Source: an uncultured bacterium
Lineage (GTDB): Bacteria > Verrucomicrobiota > Kiritimatiellia > CAIKKV01 > CAIJXV01
Assembly (NCBI GenBank): GCA_903824675.1
Contig: CAIJXV010000105.1
Span: 1-64,000, forward strand
DNA: 64,000 nucleotides
Direction: 5' to 3'
Shown here: piece by piece, positions 19,387 through 28,830 of the stretch
Numbering within the stretch: the stretch's first letter is position 1
How the letters are laid out: the number at the start of each line of letters is the position of its first letter
Translations under genes and position numbers: made by a program
The notes under the pieces: generated by a model
Told to the model about the DNA's origin: nothing
The model's database searches: none
What the model saw: only the letters and a program-made list of their open reading frames with translations

Positions 19387-19424
19387 GTATTCCATAAGGA
19401 TACTATCTCATAAAGGTAAGTATC
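19387..19424 (-). promoter_or_regulatory. Candidate operator upstream of the metal efflux operon
   Basis: Two overlapping dyads lie 30-70 bp upstream of the metal-binding protein start. One is GTATTCC-ATAA-GGATAC (19387-19403, near-palindromic). The other is GATACT at 19399-19404 paired with AGTATC at 19419-19424. The position just before the first gene of a metal-export operon fits a metal-responsive repressor or activator site. I cannot assign a regulator family. Confidence 0.4.
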
Positions 19425-19458
19425 GCACGTCTCGCTGGATTAGTCATTTCTAAAATTT

Positions 19459-20745
19459 TCAGAAGTCCAGCACGGCTGAGAGGAATTGGGCCAGATCCTC
19501 ATCGGTGTGAGCTGCGGAAATGAAACAGACTTCGAATTGCGACGGCGGCAGATAAATCCCGCGATTCAGCATGTGGTGGAAAAAGCGGGCGTACTGGCGG
19601 GTGTCACACTGCTTGGCCTCGGCCAGATTTCGGATGGGGGGGGCGCCAAAGAAGAGCGTGAAGAGGCCGCCGAGTTGCGTGCAATGGGTAGACCCATTGC
19701 GGCAGATCGCCAGGTTTGCAAAGGTTTCCGCCAGGTGCTTCCCCCGGCGTTCCAGCGTCGGATAAGGGTTTTCCGCGATCAGTGTCTGGAGCGTTGCCAG
19801 TCCGGCGGCAATCGCCACCGGATTGCCGCTCAAAGTGCCCGCTTGGTAAACCGGACCCAACGGCGCGAGCCGGTCCATGACCTCTGCCCGTCCGCCGAAA
19901 GCGCCCATGGGCATTCCCCCTCCAATGATCTTGCCCAGGCAGGTCAGGTCCGGCTGAATGTTCCATAGGGTTCCCACCGTGGTGGGCGCCAATCGGAAGC
20001 CGGTAATGACTTCGTCGAAGATGAGCAACGCGCCGCAGGCCGTGGCCGCCTTCCGCAAGGTCGCCAGAAACCCGGGTTGCGGGGGGACCAACCCCATGTT
20101 CCCGGCAATGGGCTCCACGATGATCGCCGCCAATTCTGCGCCCTGTGCCGCAAGGATCGATTCCACGGCGGTTGCATCGTTATAGGGTGCCACCAACACC
20201 TCGGCCACCGCCGAGGCCGGCACGCCGGCCGAGCTGGTGATCCCGCCGGTGAGCAATCCACTGCCGGCGGAAACCAACAGGTAATCCGCATGTCCGTGGT
20301 AACAGCCATCGAACTTCAGGATTTTAGTCCGTCCTGTAAAACCCCGCGCCAGGCGGATTGCCGACATGACGGCTTCCGTCCCGGAATTGACCAGTCGCAC
20401 TTTCTCCATCGAGGGCACCAAGCCACACAACAACTCGGCAAATTCAACCTCGGCTGGAGTACAGGCGCCAAAGGTCAATCCTTTTGCGGCGGCCCGGTGC
20501 ACGGCTTCCACCACCCGGGGATGGGCGTGCCCCAAAATCAGAGGACCCCAGGATCCGCAAAAATCCAGCAGGGACCGACCGTCCGCCGTGGTCAGCCGGG
20601 CGCCGTGCCCCGCCGTCATATAGACCGGTGTGCCTCCGACCGAACCAAAAGCGCGAACGGGACTGTTCACGCCGCCGGGAATGACCTGGCAAGCGCGTTT
20701 AAACAGACTATCGGTTTTCGGTTCCAGGTTGATGGATTGACTCAT
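19459..20745 (-). CDS. hemL: Glutamate-1-semialdehyde 2,1-aminomutase
   Basis: A 428-residue PLP enzyme that converts glutamate-1-semialdehyde to 5-aminolevulinate, the second step of the C5 tetrapyrrole route. The PLP lysine is K272 in 'LGKIIGGGMPMGAFGG'; 'FDEVITGFR' and 'YHGHAD' are the other family signatures, and the length is standard. It is the last gene of the siroheme cluster, 142 bp after hemB, with REP-like palindromes in the gap. GCTTTAAAC-type control signals are not seen; it has its own ribosome site (AAAGGAG). Confidence 0.96.
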   Translation of the reverse strand: MSQSINLEPKTDSLFKRACQVIPGGVNSPVRAFGSVGGTPVYMTAGHGARLTTADGRSLLDFCGSWGPLILGHAHPRVVEAVHRAAAKGLTFGACTPAEVEFAELLCGLVPSMEKVRLVNSGTEAVMSAIRLARGFTGRTKILKFDGCYHGHADYLLVSAGSGLLTGGITSSAGVPASAVAEVLVAPYNDATAVESILAAQGAELAAIIVEPIAGNMGLVPPQPGFLATLRKAATACGALLIFDEVITGFRLAPTTVGTLWNIQPDLTCLGKIIGGGMPMGAFGGRAEVMDRLAPLGPVYQAGTLSGNPVAIAAGLATLQTLIAENPYPTLERRGKHLAETFANLAICRNGSTHCTQLGGLFTLFFGAPPIRNLAEAKQCDTRQYARFFHHMLNRGIYLPPSQFEVCFISAAHTDEDLAQFLSAVLDF

Positions 20746-20766
20746 TCGAATTCGACTCCTTTATAG

Positions 20767-20870
20767 GGTAGGGCGGTTTCGCCGAAACCGCCGCGCTGCA
20801 TCTCCTCCTTCACCAACACCGGCCGCCTCGGCCCATCGACGCGGCTCAGGGCAGGCGAGGCGGCCCTACC
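20767..20870. repeat. REP-like palindromes between hemB and hemL
   Basis: Two palindromic elements: GTAGGGCGGTTTCGCCGAAA followed by CCGCC (20768-20792), and a pair of arms GGCCGCCTCG (20821-20830) and CGAGGCGGCC (20856-20865) ending in CTACC. Relatives lie at 21902-21927, 30354-30379, 30391-30416 and 30445-30471, all inside the same gene train. They could fold in the transcript and adjust expression between operon segments. Confidence 0.75.
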
Positions 20871-20887
20871 TTGAGAATGCATTTTCC

Positions 20888-21880
20888 TTAACCGCCTTCG
20901 GCAAAAATCGAATCATACCGGCTCGCCCAGTAGGAGATGATCAGATCGGCGCCGGCGCGGCGGATGGCGAAGAGGGATTCACGTACCATGGCATTCAGAT
21001 CGCCCATGCCGCGATCGGCAGCGGCAATCAGCATGGAATATTCGCCGCTCACATTATAGGCGGCAATGGGCAAGCGGGTGGTTGGGCGCAGGCGGGCCAT
21101 CACATCAAGGTAGAAAAGCGCGGGTTTGACCATCAGAATGTCCGCGCCCTCGGCTTCGTCCAATTCCGATTCGCGTAACGCCTGGGCCGCATCGCGGTAG
21201 GACGCCTGGTAACCTTGTCGATCCCCTTTCTGGGGGGCTGACTGTTCGGCTTCGCGGAACGGGCCATACAGGGAGGAAGCGAATTTCGTGGAATAACTCA
21301 TCAGGAGCGTGTCGTCCGCACCGGCTTGGGCGAGTGCCTGGCGGATCGTCAGGACCTGCCCATCCATCATCGCGCTCGGCGCCACGCCATCCGCACCGGC
21401 TTCCGCGTGTGAAACCGCTGTCCGGGCCAGACTCACACACGCGGCATCGTTATCCACCTGGCCGTCCCGCCGCAGAGGACCACAATGGCCGTGCCCGGTA
21501 TAGGCGCAAAGGCAGACATCGGTAAAAACCATGAGCTGAGGATAGGTTTTTTTGATGGCCTTTACCGCCTGTTGCACAGGTGCCCGGGCATTCCAGGCCT
21601 CGGATCCGTGCCGGTCCTTCCGGTGGCTGTCACTGAGACCGAAGACGAGGATTCCGCCGATTCCGGAACGCACCGGTTTTTCCAGGTCGCGCAGAAGCGT
21701 ATCGATGCTATATCGGAATTGGCCGGGTAAGGTATCGATCGGCTCCTTGATGTTCCGGCCGGATTTCACAAACACCGGCCAGATGAATTTTTCCGGGCCT
21801 GGCAGGGGCTCATCGAATAACCGGCGGCGCTCCGCCGTCAACCGCAATCGCCGCAACCGTACCTCAGGATAAGTTTTCAT
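20888..21880 (-). CDS. hemB: Porphobilinogen synthase (delta-aminolevulinic acid dehydratase)
   Basis: A 330-residue enzyme that condenses two 5-aminolevulinates to porphobilinogen. The zinc-binding triple-cysteine loop is present ('DVCLCAYTGHGHCG'), and the two Schiff-base lysines lie in 'SYSTKFAS' and 'MVKPA'. It starts inside the stop codon of the upstream hemC-cobA-hemD fusion (4-bp ATGA overlap), so translation is coupled. It supplies siroheme for the sulfite reductase encoded upstream. Confidence 0.96.
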   Translation of the reverse strand: MKTYPEVRLRRLRLTAERRRLFDEPLPGPEKFIWPVFVKSGRNIKEPIDTLPGQFRYSIDTLLRDLEKPVRSGIGGILVFGLSDSHRKDRHGSEAWNARAPVQQAVKAIKKTYPQLMVFTDVCLCAYTGHGHCGPLRRDGQVDNDAACVSLARTAVSHAEAGADGVAPSAMMDGQVLTIRQALAQAGADDTLLMSYSTKFASSLYGPFREAEQSAPQKGDRQGYQASYRDAAQALRESELDEAEGADILMVKPALFYLDVMARLRPTTRLPIAAYNVSGEYSMLIAAADRGMGDLNAMVRESLFAIRRAGADLIISYWASRYDSIFAEGG

Positions 21881-24060
21881 ATAGGTCCTTTCGCTCCGCC
21901 CGGTAGGGCGCTTTCGCCGAAAGCGCCGATCTCCTTTTCCACCATCACCGCGGCTAGGGTTTGGATGGCCGACTCTACCGTCGCCTCCAAAGCCAAGCGC
22001 TCAACGTGAACGCCGTGCTTGTCCAGTGCCGCCAACGTAGGCTGCCCCATTGCCATGACGGTCTTACCCGCAAGTGAATCCGGTGGTTGCCAGGCCAGCC
22101 AGGCGTCCACGGCCGAGGCGCTGGCAAAGAAAACCGCATCGAAGGCAGGAATCCGTTCCGGATAAACGGGCTCGTTGTTGTATAGCACACAATCAGTCAC
22201 TCGAAAACCCGCCTGTCCCAGCGCGTCCCCCAAGCCGGGCCCAGCCAATTGAGATCGCAAACGCAGGAGGGTGGAGTTGGGCGGCACACTCTCGACGGCC
22301 GCTGCTACCACTCCCTCTCCCCCATAGTTGCGATCCGGTATTACGTCCGGTGTCACGCCATAGGCCTTGAACACCTCGGCTGTACCCGGGCCTGCGACCA
22401 AAATCTTCGGCAGGGCCCGCACATCAACCCCGGCTTCCGGCAACCGTTGCATCAGCATTCGTACAGAGGCGGGAGAGGTCACGACCAGCCAGTCGAAACT
22501 CCGGATGATTTTAAGCACGGGAAGGCAGGTGGGATCGGGAACCAGCCGGATCAACGGAAGCGGGAGGGGAATGCCGCCGAGATCACGAACCCCATCGATG
22601 GATTTTTTTTGGAGGGCCTCGCTACCCGGCAGGAGTACACGCCGTCCTCCCAATGCACTCCATTCCGGATGATAGCCACCATCCGCCGTCACTCCCACGA
22701 GGATGATGCCCGTACGGGGCGATGCTGGGACCTGGTCCGCAATATCACCCAGGGTCCCGCGAATGATGGTTTCATCCGCCGAGCCGGCATCCAACACAAC
22801 CGCCGCCGGGGTTGTTCCCGGAAAGCCCTCGGCAGAGAGTTGCGTCACGATCTCATCCAATACGCCCATACCCATGAAGAAGGCCAGGGGAAGCGCGGCG
22901 CGCGCGTCGACCTGCACCGAACCCACGCCCCCATTTTGTAGGCGAGGGGTCATGACGGTAAAGCCGCGTGAACCCCCCCGCCGGGTCAACAGCAGACCGG
23001 TGCCCGTGGTGGCCGCATTCAAACTGCTCACGCCCGGAATCACACGGTAGGGGAGATGCAACGCGTCCAGCGTCTCGATTTCCTCGGCCAGCCGTCCAAA
23101 AATGCCGGGATCACCGCCTTTGAGGCGGACCACCCGTTGCCCGCGCCGGGCGGCATTGGCGATCAACGCATTGATTTCAGCTTGCGGGAGGGTGTGATCG
23201 CCGGATCGCTTGCCAACATCCACCCGTTCCGCCTGGCCTGGCAATTGATCCAGCAGGCTGACATCCAGCAGACTGTCATAAAAACAAATATCACAACGTG
23301 CCAAAGCGTCCCGCGCTCCCAGGGTGCAGGTTTCCGCCGATCCCGATCCGGCGCCGGCGAAAACCACGGCTTTGACCAGTAGACTGCGAAGGCGAAGCCA
23401 GACCGGATCGCCGTCTCGGAAAGTGAGGGCTAGGTGACCCTGTCCACGCGGCGGGGGAAGGTCTTCGAGGGGAATCCATTGGGTGATACGGGATTCACAC
23501 CCGAGCCTCTGGAGCGCCGCCGCCGCCATGATCAATGCCGCATAAGGGCCGGTATCCAGTTGAGCGAGCCGTTCGTCGATGGTACCGCGAATGGGGTTGA
23601 TCCGCCCGGCGGGGAAAAATCGACGGACATAAGCTTCCCGACGTTGACTGCTGATTCCCCAAATGGCATCCGGGCGCAAGGACTCCAGTGTTTCCCCGCG
23701 TCGCAGAACGATGACATCCCGGGGATTCGCAGGATGGGTCAGCCAGAACCAGTCCATTCCCGGTGGCACCGGCTCCTCCAGATCCTTGGCGCTATGTATG
23801 GCGCCATCAATCGCCCCACCGCGAAGGGCGTCATGCAAATCACGGGTAAAGAAATCGGGATCGGCCTCTCGAAGATCGGTGGACTTATCGCGGTCCCCCG
23901 GACTCGAAAAAGGGATCACGGTGAACGAGCAGGACGGCAAAAGGCGTTGGAGGGCGGCGACCGCTTCATCGGCCTGAACCCAAGCCAACCGGCTGTTTCT
24001 AGTTCCCACCTTGAATGCTGGTCCGGATGCGTTCATAGTCTCCCAGATGTTCGTCGACAA
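21877..24060 (-). CDS. HemC-like / uroporphyrinogen-III C-methyltransferase / uroporphyrinogen-III synthase fusion
   Basis: A 727-residue three-part protein. Residues about 15-226 match the first two domains of hydroxymethylbilane synthase (HSAKD 89-93 with the catalytic Asp, SSQRR 137-141, GQGHLAL 206-212). Domain 3, which carries the cysteine that holds the dipyrromethane cofactor, is absent: the SUMT/CobA domain starts straight after, at about 229 ('VVFAGAGSGSAETCTLGARD', then 'RLKGGDPGIFGR'). A HemD domain follows from about 470 ('RVLLPGSEAL', 'VVTSPASV'). The whole would take porphobilinogen to precorrin-2. The start overlaps hemA by 62 bp (or 38 bp from Met9). The last ten residues are encoded by a REP-like palindrome. 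Confidence 0.85.
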   Translation of the reverse strand: MSTNIWETMNASGPAFKVGTRNSRLAWVQADEAVAALQRLLPSCSFTVIPFSSPGDRDKSTDLREADPDFFTRDLHDALRGGAIDGAIHSAKDLEEPVPPGMDWFWLTHPANPRDVIVLRRGETLESLRPDAIWGISSQRREAYVRRFFPAGRINPIRGTIDERLAQLDTGPYAALIMAAAALQRLGCESRITQWIPLEDLPPPRGQGHLALTFRDGDPVWLRLRSLLVKAVVFAGAGSGSAETCTLGARDALARCDICFYDSLLDVSLLDQLPGQAERVDVGKRSGDHTLPQAEINALIANAARRGQRVVRLKGGDPGIFGRLAEEIETLDALHLPYRVIPGVSSLNAATTGTGLLLTRRGGSRGFTVMTPRLQNGGVGSVQVDARAALPLAFFMGMGVLDEIVTQLSAEGFPGTTPAAVVLDAGSADETIIRGTLGDIADQVPASPRTGIILVGVTADGGYHPEWSALGGRRVLLPGSEALQKKSIDGVRDLGGIPLPLPLIRLVPDPTCLPVLKIIRSFDWLVVTSPASVRMLMQRLPEAGVDVRALPKILVAGPGTAEVFKAYGVTPDVIPDRNYGGEGVVAAAVESVPPNSTLLRLRSQLAGPGLGDALGQAGFRVTDCVLYNNEPVYPERIPAFDAVFFASASAVDAWLAWQPPDSLAGKTVMAMGQPTLAALDKHGVHVERLALEATVESAIQTLAAVMVEKEIGAFGESALPGGAKGPI
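21902..21927. repeat. REP-like palindrome inside the 3' end of the hemC-cobA-hemD gene
   Basis: GGTAGGGCGCTTTCGCCGAA plus AGCGCC, a close copy of the elements at 20767 and 30391. Here it is translated as part of the C-terminal tail 'SALPGGAKGPI', so an intergenic palindrome appears to have been taken into the coding frame. Confidence 0.7.
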
Positions 24061-25501
24061 TGCGATCGCCCAGATCCCGGGCGTGTTGAAGGATTACAGA
24101 CTGATCGGGCCCAGCCCGCTTGATGGTCTCCAGATCCGCTACGCGCAGGTTTGACATTCCAAGCGCAAAATCCGGAGCGACATTTCGAGGGACCCCCAAA
24201 TCCACCACGATGACCGGATGTCCGTCCCCGGCCATAACGGCCCGCTGGTGTTCTGTCGAAAGGAGGGGGCCCTCACCCCGGACCGCGCACACAATGGCAT
24301 CCTGATTTTTGAGCGCCTCCAGCAGGGCGGTCAAAGGAAATACGGGAACGCGGTCAGCCGGCACGGCAAACACCGGGACCCGGCTATGGTAACAACAGGA
24401 GACCTGCGCACCACCGGCTCCGAGCCGTTCCACAAGGCCTTTTCCGATTGTACCCGAGCCCAGTACAAGGATGCGTTGGCGGTGGAGTCCGCCCCATTCA
24501 CCGGCGAGATAATCCCGGCAAAGATCCTCGATATCGGCACCCCCCAGGGTCTGTTGTGTGGTCTGGCGGATGGCTTTGCCGATATGCAATGTGGTTCCGA
24601 CCCAATCCTGGAGCACGCCGGCCGACCATCCGGCACGAGAACTCTCTTCCAGGGCCGTTTTGACCTGAGAGCAAATATGGGTTTCGCCGGGGGTTTGGGA
24701 GAGCAGGCCGGCGACTACCTGGGCCAAATGCCGGAACGCATCGCGTCCCGTATGAACATAGATCCGGTCCTCCGGTCGGTCGAACCCGAGAATGCGGCGG
24801 ACGAGGTGCGAGAGGGGAGGGGTGACGGTCGCCAGCGCGACGAGTTCGACCCGATTACAGGTGCTCAACAGCATGAACTCGTGGATCCCCAGCAGTTGGC
24901 GCAACATGTCGGCGGTTTCATTCAGGCGAGTGCCGGACAGGTGCAGGGATTCCCGTTGCGCGAGAGGGGTGAAGCGGTGATCGGTGCCGATGACCAGAAG
25001 ATCCGCCTGATCCAGCGCATCCGCATGCCGGGCGAGACTCTCCTTGATCAATCTCGACCGACGGCAGGCGGCGCCGCCGGTGGACACGCTGACGGTCAGA
25101 TCCCCGTGTTTGAAACTCGCCGGAGAAATAAAATCGCCGTTCTCCCAGCCGGTGTCAGGGCAGGCGCATAGAAGGCCCCGCGCCCGACAGCTCTCCAGAA
25201 TGCTCCGGTTCAGAGCGTGATCATCCGTGGCGGTGATGACCAGAAAGAGATCGCGATCCAAATCCGCTGGAACATAATCGCGTTGCAGGATGCTGACTCC
25301 AGCCAGGGAACCTAAGGTCCGCACGGAATCGCCGAGTTGGGGCGCGACGAGGATTACCTTCGCACCGGCGTCGGCCAAAGCTTCAGCCTTGCGTCCGGCC
25401 ACGGTGCCGCCGCCCACGATGAGGCACCGACGGCCCTCGACCAGCAAGGCCGCTGGCAGGATCGGCTTCGAACCGCGGGGGGAGGGACGCTTATCCGACA
25501 T
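23999..25501 (-). CDS. hemA: Precorrin-2 dehydrogenase/ferrochelatase (Met8-like) fused to glutamyl-tRNA reductase
   Basis: A 500-residue fusion. Residues about 12-160 form the siroheme synthase N-domain (CysG-N/Met8): 'LIVGGGTVAGRKAEAL' (27-42) binds NAD, and 'ITATDDHALN' (89-98) holds the conserved Asp region. From about 168 the chain is glutamyl-tRNA reductase: 'STCNR' (213-217) with catalytic C215, 'LGSGTIGKG' for NADPH, and 'DLGVPRNV' near the end. One protein therefore carries the first committed step (Glu-tRNA to glutamate semialdehyde) and the last steps (precorrin-2 to siroheme). The start has AAAGGAG upstream. It leads the siroheme part of the operon, 29 bp after cysK. Confidence 0.92.
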   Translation of the reverse strand: MSDKRPSPRGSKPILPAALLVEGRRCLIVGGGTVAGRKAEALADAGAKVILVAPQLGDSVRTLGSLAGVSILQRDYVPADLDRDLFLVITATDDHALNRSILESCRARGLLCACPDTGWENGDFISPASFKHGDLTVSVSTGGAACRRSRLIKESLARHADALDQADLLVIGTDHRFTPLAQRESLHLSGTRLNETADMLRQLLGIHEFMLLSTCNRVELVALATVTPPLSHLVRRILGFDRPEDRIYVHTGRDAFRHLAQVVAGLLSQTPGETHICSQVKTALEESSRAGWSAGVLQDWVGTTLHIGKAIRQTTQQTLGGADIEDLCRDYLAGEWGGLHRQRILVLGSGTIGKGLVERLGAGGAQVSCCYHSRVPVFAVPADRVPVFPLTALLEALKNQDAIVCAVRGEGPLLSTEHQRAVMAGDGHPVIVVDLGVPRNVAPDFALGMSNLRVADLETIKRAGPDQSVILQHARDLGDRIVDEHLGDYERIRTSIQGGN

Positions 25502-25530
25502 GGGATCTCCTTTTCAGCGGTTTGCCGGGC

Positions 25531-26472
25531 TCAATCGAAAAGCGAAGTCGATAGATAGCGCTCACCGGAATCGGGCAGGATGACGACGATGGTTTTATCC
25601 TTGAATTCCGGTTGCCGGGCCAGGCGGGCGGCGACCGCCACGGCGGCGCCGCACGAGATACCCGAGAGCAGTCCCTCCTCGCGCGCCAGGCGGCAGGCAA
25701 ATTCCAGGGCCTCATCGTTGCTCACGGTTTCCAGCCGATCCACCAGCGACAAGTCCAGCACATCGGGGATGAATCCGGCGCCGATGCCCTGGATCATGTG
25801 TGGGCCGGGTTTCAGCGCCTGGCCGGCGCGGTGCTGGGAGAGGATCGAGCTCTGCTCGGGTTCCACCCCGACCGATAGGATCGCTTGGCCCTTTTGTTTC
25901 TTGATAAAGCGCGATATTCCGGTGATGGTTCCGCCGGTGCCGATCCCGGCTACGAGCACATCAATGCCGCCATCGGTGGCGTCCCAAATTTCCGGCCCGG
26001 TTGTTCGTTCGTGAATCGTCGGATTGGCCGGGTTCTTGAATTGCTGGGGCATGAAGAAGCGGGCCGGGTCCTGTGCCGCCAGTTCCCCGGCTTTCTCGAT
26101 GGCGCCCGCCATGCCTTTCACAGCATCGGTCAGGACGAGCTTGGCGCCAAACGCCTTCAGGATCTGGCGGCGCTCCAGACTCATGGTTTCAGGCATGGTC
26201 AGCGTCACCGGGTAACCGCGCGCCGCGCCGACAAAGGCCAGCGCGATGCCGGTATTGCCGCTGGTCGGCTCGACGATCTCCATGCCCGGTTTGAGTAAAC
26301 CCCGTTGCTCGGCGTCCCAGACCATGGCGGCCCCGATGCGGCACTTGACCGAATAGGCGGGATTCCGTCCCTCCACCTTGGCCAGAACCCGCGCCTGGTT
26401 TCCGGCTACACGCCGCAACTGCACCAACGGCGTGTTGCCGATCGATAATGAATTATCCGCATAGTATTTCAT
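25531..26472 (-). CDS. cysK: Cysteine synthase (O-acetylserine sulfhydrylase)
   Basis: A 313-residue PLP enzyme that makes cysteine from O-acetylserine and sulfide. The PLP lysine is K43 in '[11 protein letters not shown]'; the substrate loop 'TSGNTGIAL' and the phosphate loop '[12 protein letters not shown]' are intact. It sits between the sulfite reductase and the siroheme genes, 15 bp after the former. Because a JAMM peptidase and a ubiquitin-like carrier are in the same operon, use of protein-bound sulfur (as by CysM with CysO in Mycobacterium tuberculosis) is possible, but free sulfide is the default. Confidence 0.96.
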   Translation of the reverse strand: MKYYADNSLSIGNTPLVQLRRVAGNQARVLAKVEGRNPAYSVKCRIGAAMVWDAEQRGLLKPGMEIVEPTSGNTGIALAFVGAARGYPVTLTMPETMSLERRQILKAFGAKLVLTDAVKGMAGAIEKAGELAAQDPARFFMPQQFKNPANPTIHERTTGPEIWDATDGGIDVLVAGIGTGGTITGISRFIKKQKGQAILSVGVEPEQSSILSQHRAGQALKPGPHMIQGIGAGFIPDVLDLSLVDRLETVSNDEALEFACRLAREEGLLSGISCGAAVAVAARLARQPEFKDKTIVVILPDSGERYLSTSLFD

Positions 26473-26487
26473 CGTGTAATCCCCTCG

Positions 26488-28830
26488 TCACCGTTTCTTC
26501 GTCACCACCACCCGCCAATGGCCATCGTTGAGATTCGTGCTTTCGCCGACCTCCTGTCCCTCATTTTTAAAACTTTCCGGCACATTCCGGATGGGATCTC
26601 CGTCATCGACAATGAGGGCGAGCGTGTCGCCGAGCTGCAGCGATTCCAGTTTCAGGCGGGCCTTGACGAAATTCATCGGGCAGGGGACGCCGCGGAGGTT
26701 GAGTTCAGCCGTAACTTCACAGGGCACCGGGGTATGCGGGGTTCCCCCGGAAGCGGCAGAGACAGGCGCTGGAGAACCTTTCGGTGCGTCCGGCGGATGG
26801 AATTCGAGACTGGCATCCAGCGTTGAAAAGAGCAACTCCACGCGATCGCGCAAACGAACAATCAGGGCGGTCTGTTCATCGAGGGCGGTTTTCCAGCCTT
26901 GGGTAAAACCCCGGGCGCGAGTCAACAGGGCGCGGAATTCTTCGGCCACCAGGCCGGTTTCGATGAAATAACGCTCGAACTCCCGCAACACGGTATCGGG
27001 ATCCTGGGCATCCACTCCGCGGGTAATCAACAAGGCCCGGGCCGTGGGGAGCAGGATATCGAAGGGCGCGACGGCGGACCGGGCCACCGCCAAGTCCTGC
27101 CTGATCACCTCGAATACTCCGGCCCCGCACTCTCCGGCACCCCGGCCGGCGAGCGAGAAATCTTCGGACGCATCCCAATCGCGATAAAAATCGGGGCGCG
27201 CTTCAAAGGAGGGCAGGACTTCGTGCCGGGCGACCATCGTTTCGAAGTGCGCCAGCCCGCGCCGGTCGAAGTATGCGATAAAGGACTCACCCGATGTTCG
27301 CCCGGATTCAAAGTCGACGGCCAGGTCCCGGACCCAAGCGGGTAGTGCGCGTGCCGCCACCTTACCCACCGGCGCGCCGAACCGGGCACCTTCCGCTGTA
27401 CTTCGTCCGCCGAGGGTAATGTGGTAAGAGGGGATCAATCGGTCGTCGAAACGCTGGGCGGCGCCGAAGAGGCCGATCGGGCCGACCGGTTGTTGACCAC
27501 AGGCGTTGGAGCAGCCATTCAGGTAAAAGTCCATGGCGTCCAGGGTTTCGCGGGCAACCCCGCTTTCCGCCAGCGCGTTGGCGCACACGCGGGCGGCGCT
27601 CCGCGCCAGACAGATACCCAAACGGCAAGTCGAGGCCCCGGCACACGCGATGAACCGGTCGAGCGGAGTGGGGGAAAGGACGTCGGTTTCCAAGGACCGC
27701 AAGCCGGCGACCAGGGCCGGCAGATCCTTGACCGGCACGGATCGGATGAGCAGATTTTGCGCGCGCGTGGTCCGCAGTCCCGATTCCCGGCTAAAGCGAG
27801 CGGCGAGTTCGCCGATGCGCGCCAGATCTGATGCCGGTAGAAATCCCAGGGGCAAATGCAGGGGCACGACAACCAGGTTTTTCTGCCGCTGGGGAATCAC
27901 CCGGATTCCGGTTTGAATTTCCGCGGATGGCGGAATCGGCCGGCGATCGGTGTGCGGGTCTGCAACGAACGGAGAGCCGGTCCAGGGGGGAACGCCCTCC
28001 CGGATGACCTCCGCCAGACGTGTGGCGAACAGCCGGCGAAATTCATCGACGCCGATGCGATTGAAAACGAACCGGAGGCGAGCTCGGTTCCGGTTGGTCC
28101 GGTCTCCGAGTTGGTCAAACAGTCTGCGTACCGTTTCGGCCACGCGGAGGATCTCCGTGGTCGGCGTCCAGTCGAGCAGGATGTCGGCGATTCGCGATTG
28201 AGCGCCCATGCCGCCGCCGGCTAGAACGCGGAAGCCGGGCTGACCGGCGCGGACTTCCGCGATGAAGCCCAGGTCCGCCACCTGGGCCAGGGCGCAGTCA
28301 GCCCCGCAACCGCTGAAGGCGATTTTGTATTTGCGCGGGAGATTATAACTGCCGACGAGGGGGATGAGATATTCGGTGACAGCGTAAGCGCAGGGCGTGA
28401 CATCGAAGCGTTCGGCGGGGCAAATGCCGGCGTACGGGCAGGCCGCGATATTGCGCACCGTATTTCCCCCGCCGCCCTTGCTCGTCAGGCCCACCGTCAT
28501 CAGCCGCCGCATGACCGTCGGCGTGTTTTCAATGAGGACGTCGTGAAACTGCACATCCTGCCGGGTGGTGACGTGCACGAGGCCGTTGCCGAATTCCCGG
28601 CTCAAAATGGCCAGTTCGAGGGCCTGTGCGGAATTCAATGTGCCGCCGGCCACGCGCACGCGAACCATGAACGTACCGTCCTGGCGTTGCTCATAGACTC
28701 CGCGGGGAACCCGCCTGGCTTTCAGAACGGAGGCGGGAAGATCGCCGGCCAGAAACCGTCGGACTTCGCCTTCATACGTGTCGATATCTGCCACCAGATC
28801 CGGCGGGAGTTGATAGTAACCTGTGGTCAT
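26488..28830 (-). CDS. Siroheme sulfite reductase fused to a C-terminal TusA domain
   Basis: A 780-residue protein. Residues about 1-560 are a siroheme/[4Fe-4S] sulfite or nitrite reductase with the usual pseudo-twofold repeat. The cluster and siroheme ligands are C396, C402 ('CAGASTC') and C440, C444 ('CSNAC'). A helical linker (about 565-690) precedes a TusA-like sulfur-carrier domain from about 708 ('LNLRGVPCPMNFVKARL', CPxx motif with C717). Sulfide made at the siroheme could be caught by the TusA cysteine and passed on as persulfide. The sulfate-reduction genes upstream make sulfite, not nitrite, the likely substrate. The start overlaps the JAMM gene by 4 bp. Confidence 0.9.
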   Translation of the reverse strand: MTTGYYQLPPDLVADIDTYEGEVRRFLAGDLPASVLKARRVPRGVYEQRQDGTFMVRVRVAGGTLNSAQALELAILSREFGNGLVHVTTRQDVQFHDVLIENTPTVMRRLMTVGLTSKGGGGNTVRNIAACPYAGICPAERFDVTPCAYAVTEYLIPLVGSYNLPRKYKIAFSGCGADCALAQVADLGFIAEVRAGQPGFRVLAGGGMGAQSRIADILLDWTPTTEILRVAETVRRLFDQLGDRTNRNRARLRFVFNRIGVDEFRRLFATRLAEVIREGVPPWTGSPFVADPHTDRRPIPPSAEIQTGIRVIPQRQKNLVVVPLHLPLGFLPASDLARIGELAARFSRESGLRTTRAQNLLIRSVPVKDLPALVAGLRSLETDVLSPTPLDRFIACAGASTCRLGICLARSAARVCANALAESGVARETLDAMDFYLNGCSNACGQQPVGPIGLFGAAQRFDDRLIPSYHITLGGRSTAEGARFGAPVGKVAARALPAWVRDLAVDFESGRTSGESFIAYFDRRGLAHFETMVARHEVLPSFEARPDFYRDWDASEDFSLAGRGAGECGAGVFEVIRQDLAVARSAVAPFDILLPTARALLITRGVDAQDPDTVLREFERYFIETGLVAEEFRALLTRARGFTQGWKTALDEQTALIVRLRDRVELLFSTLDASLEFHPPDAPKGSPAPVSAASGGTPHTPVPCEVTAELNLRGVPCPMNFVKARLKLESLQLGDTLALIVDDGDPIRNVPESFKNEGQEVGESTNLNDGHWRVVVTKKR

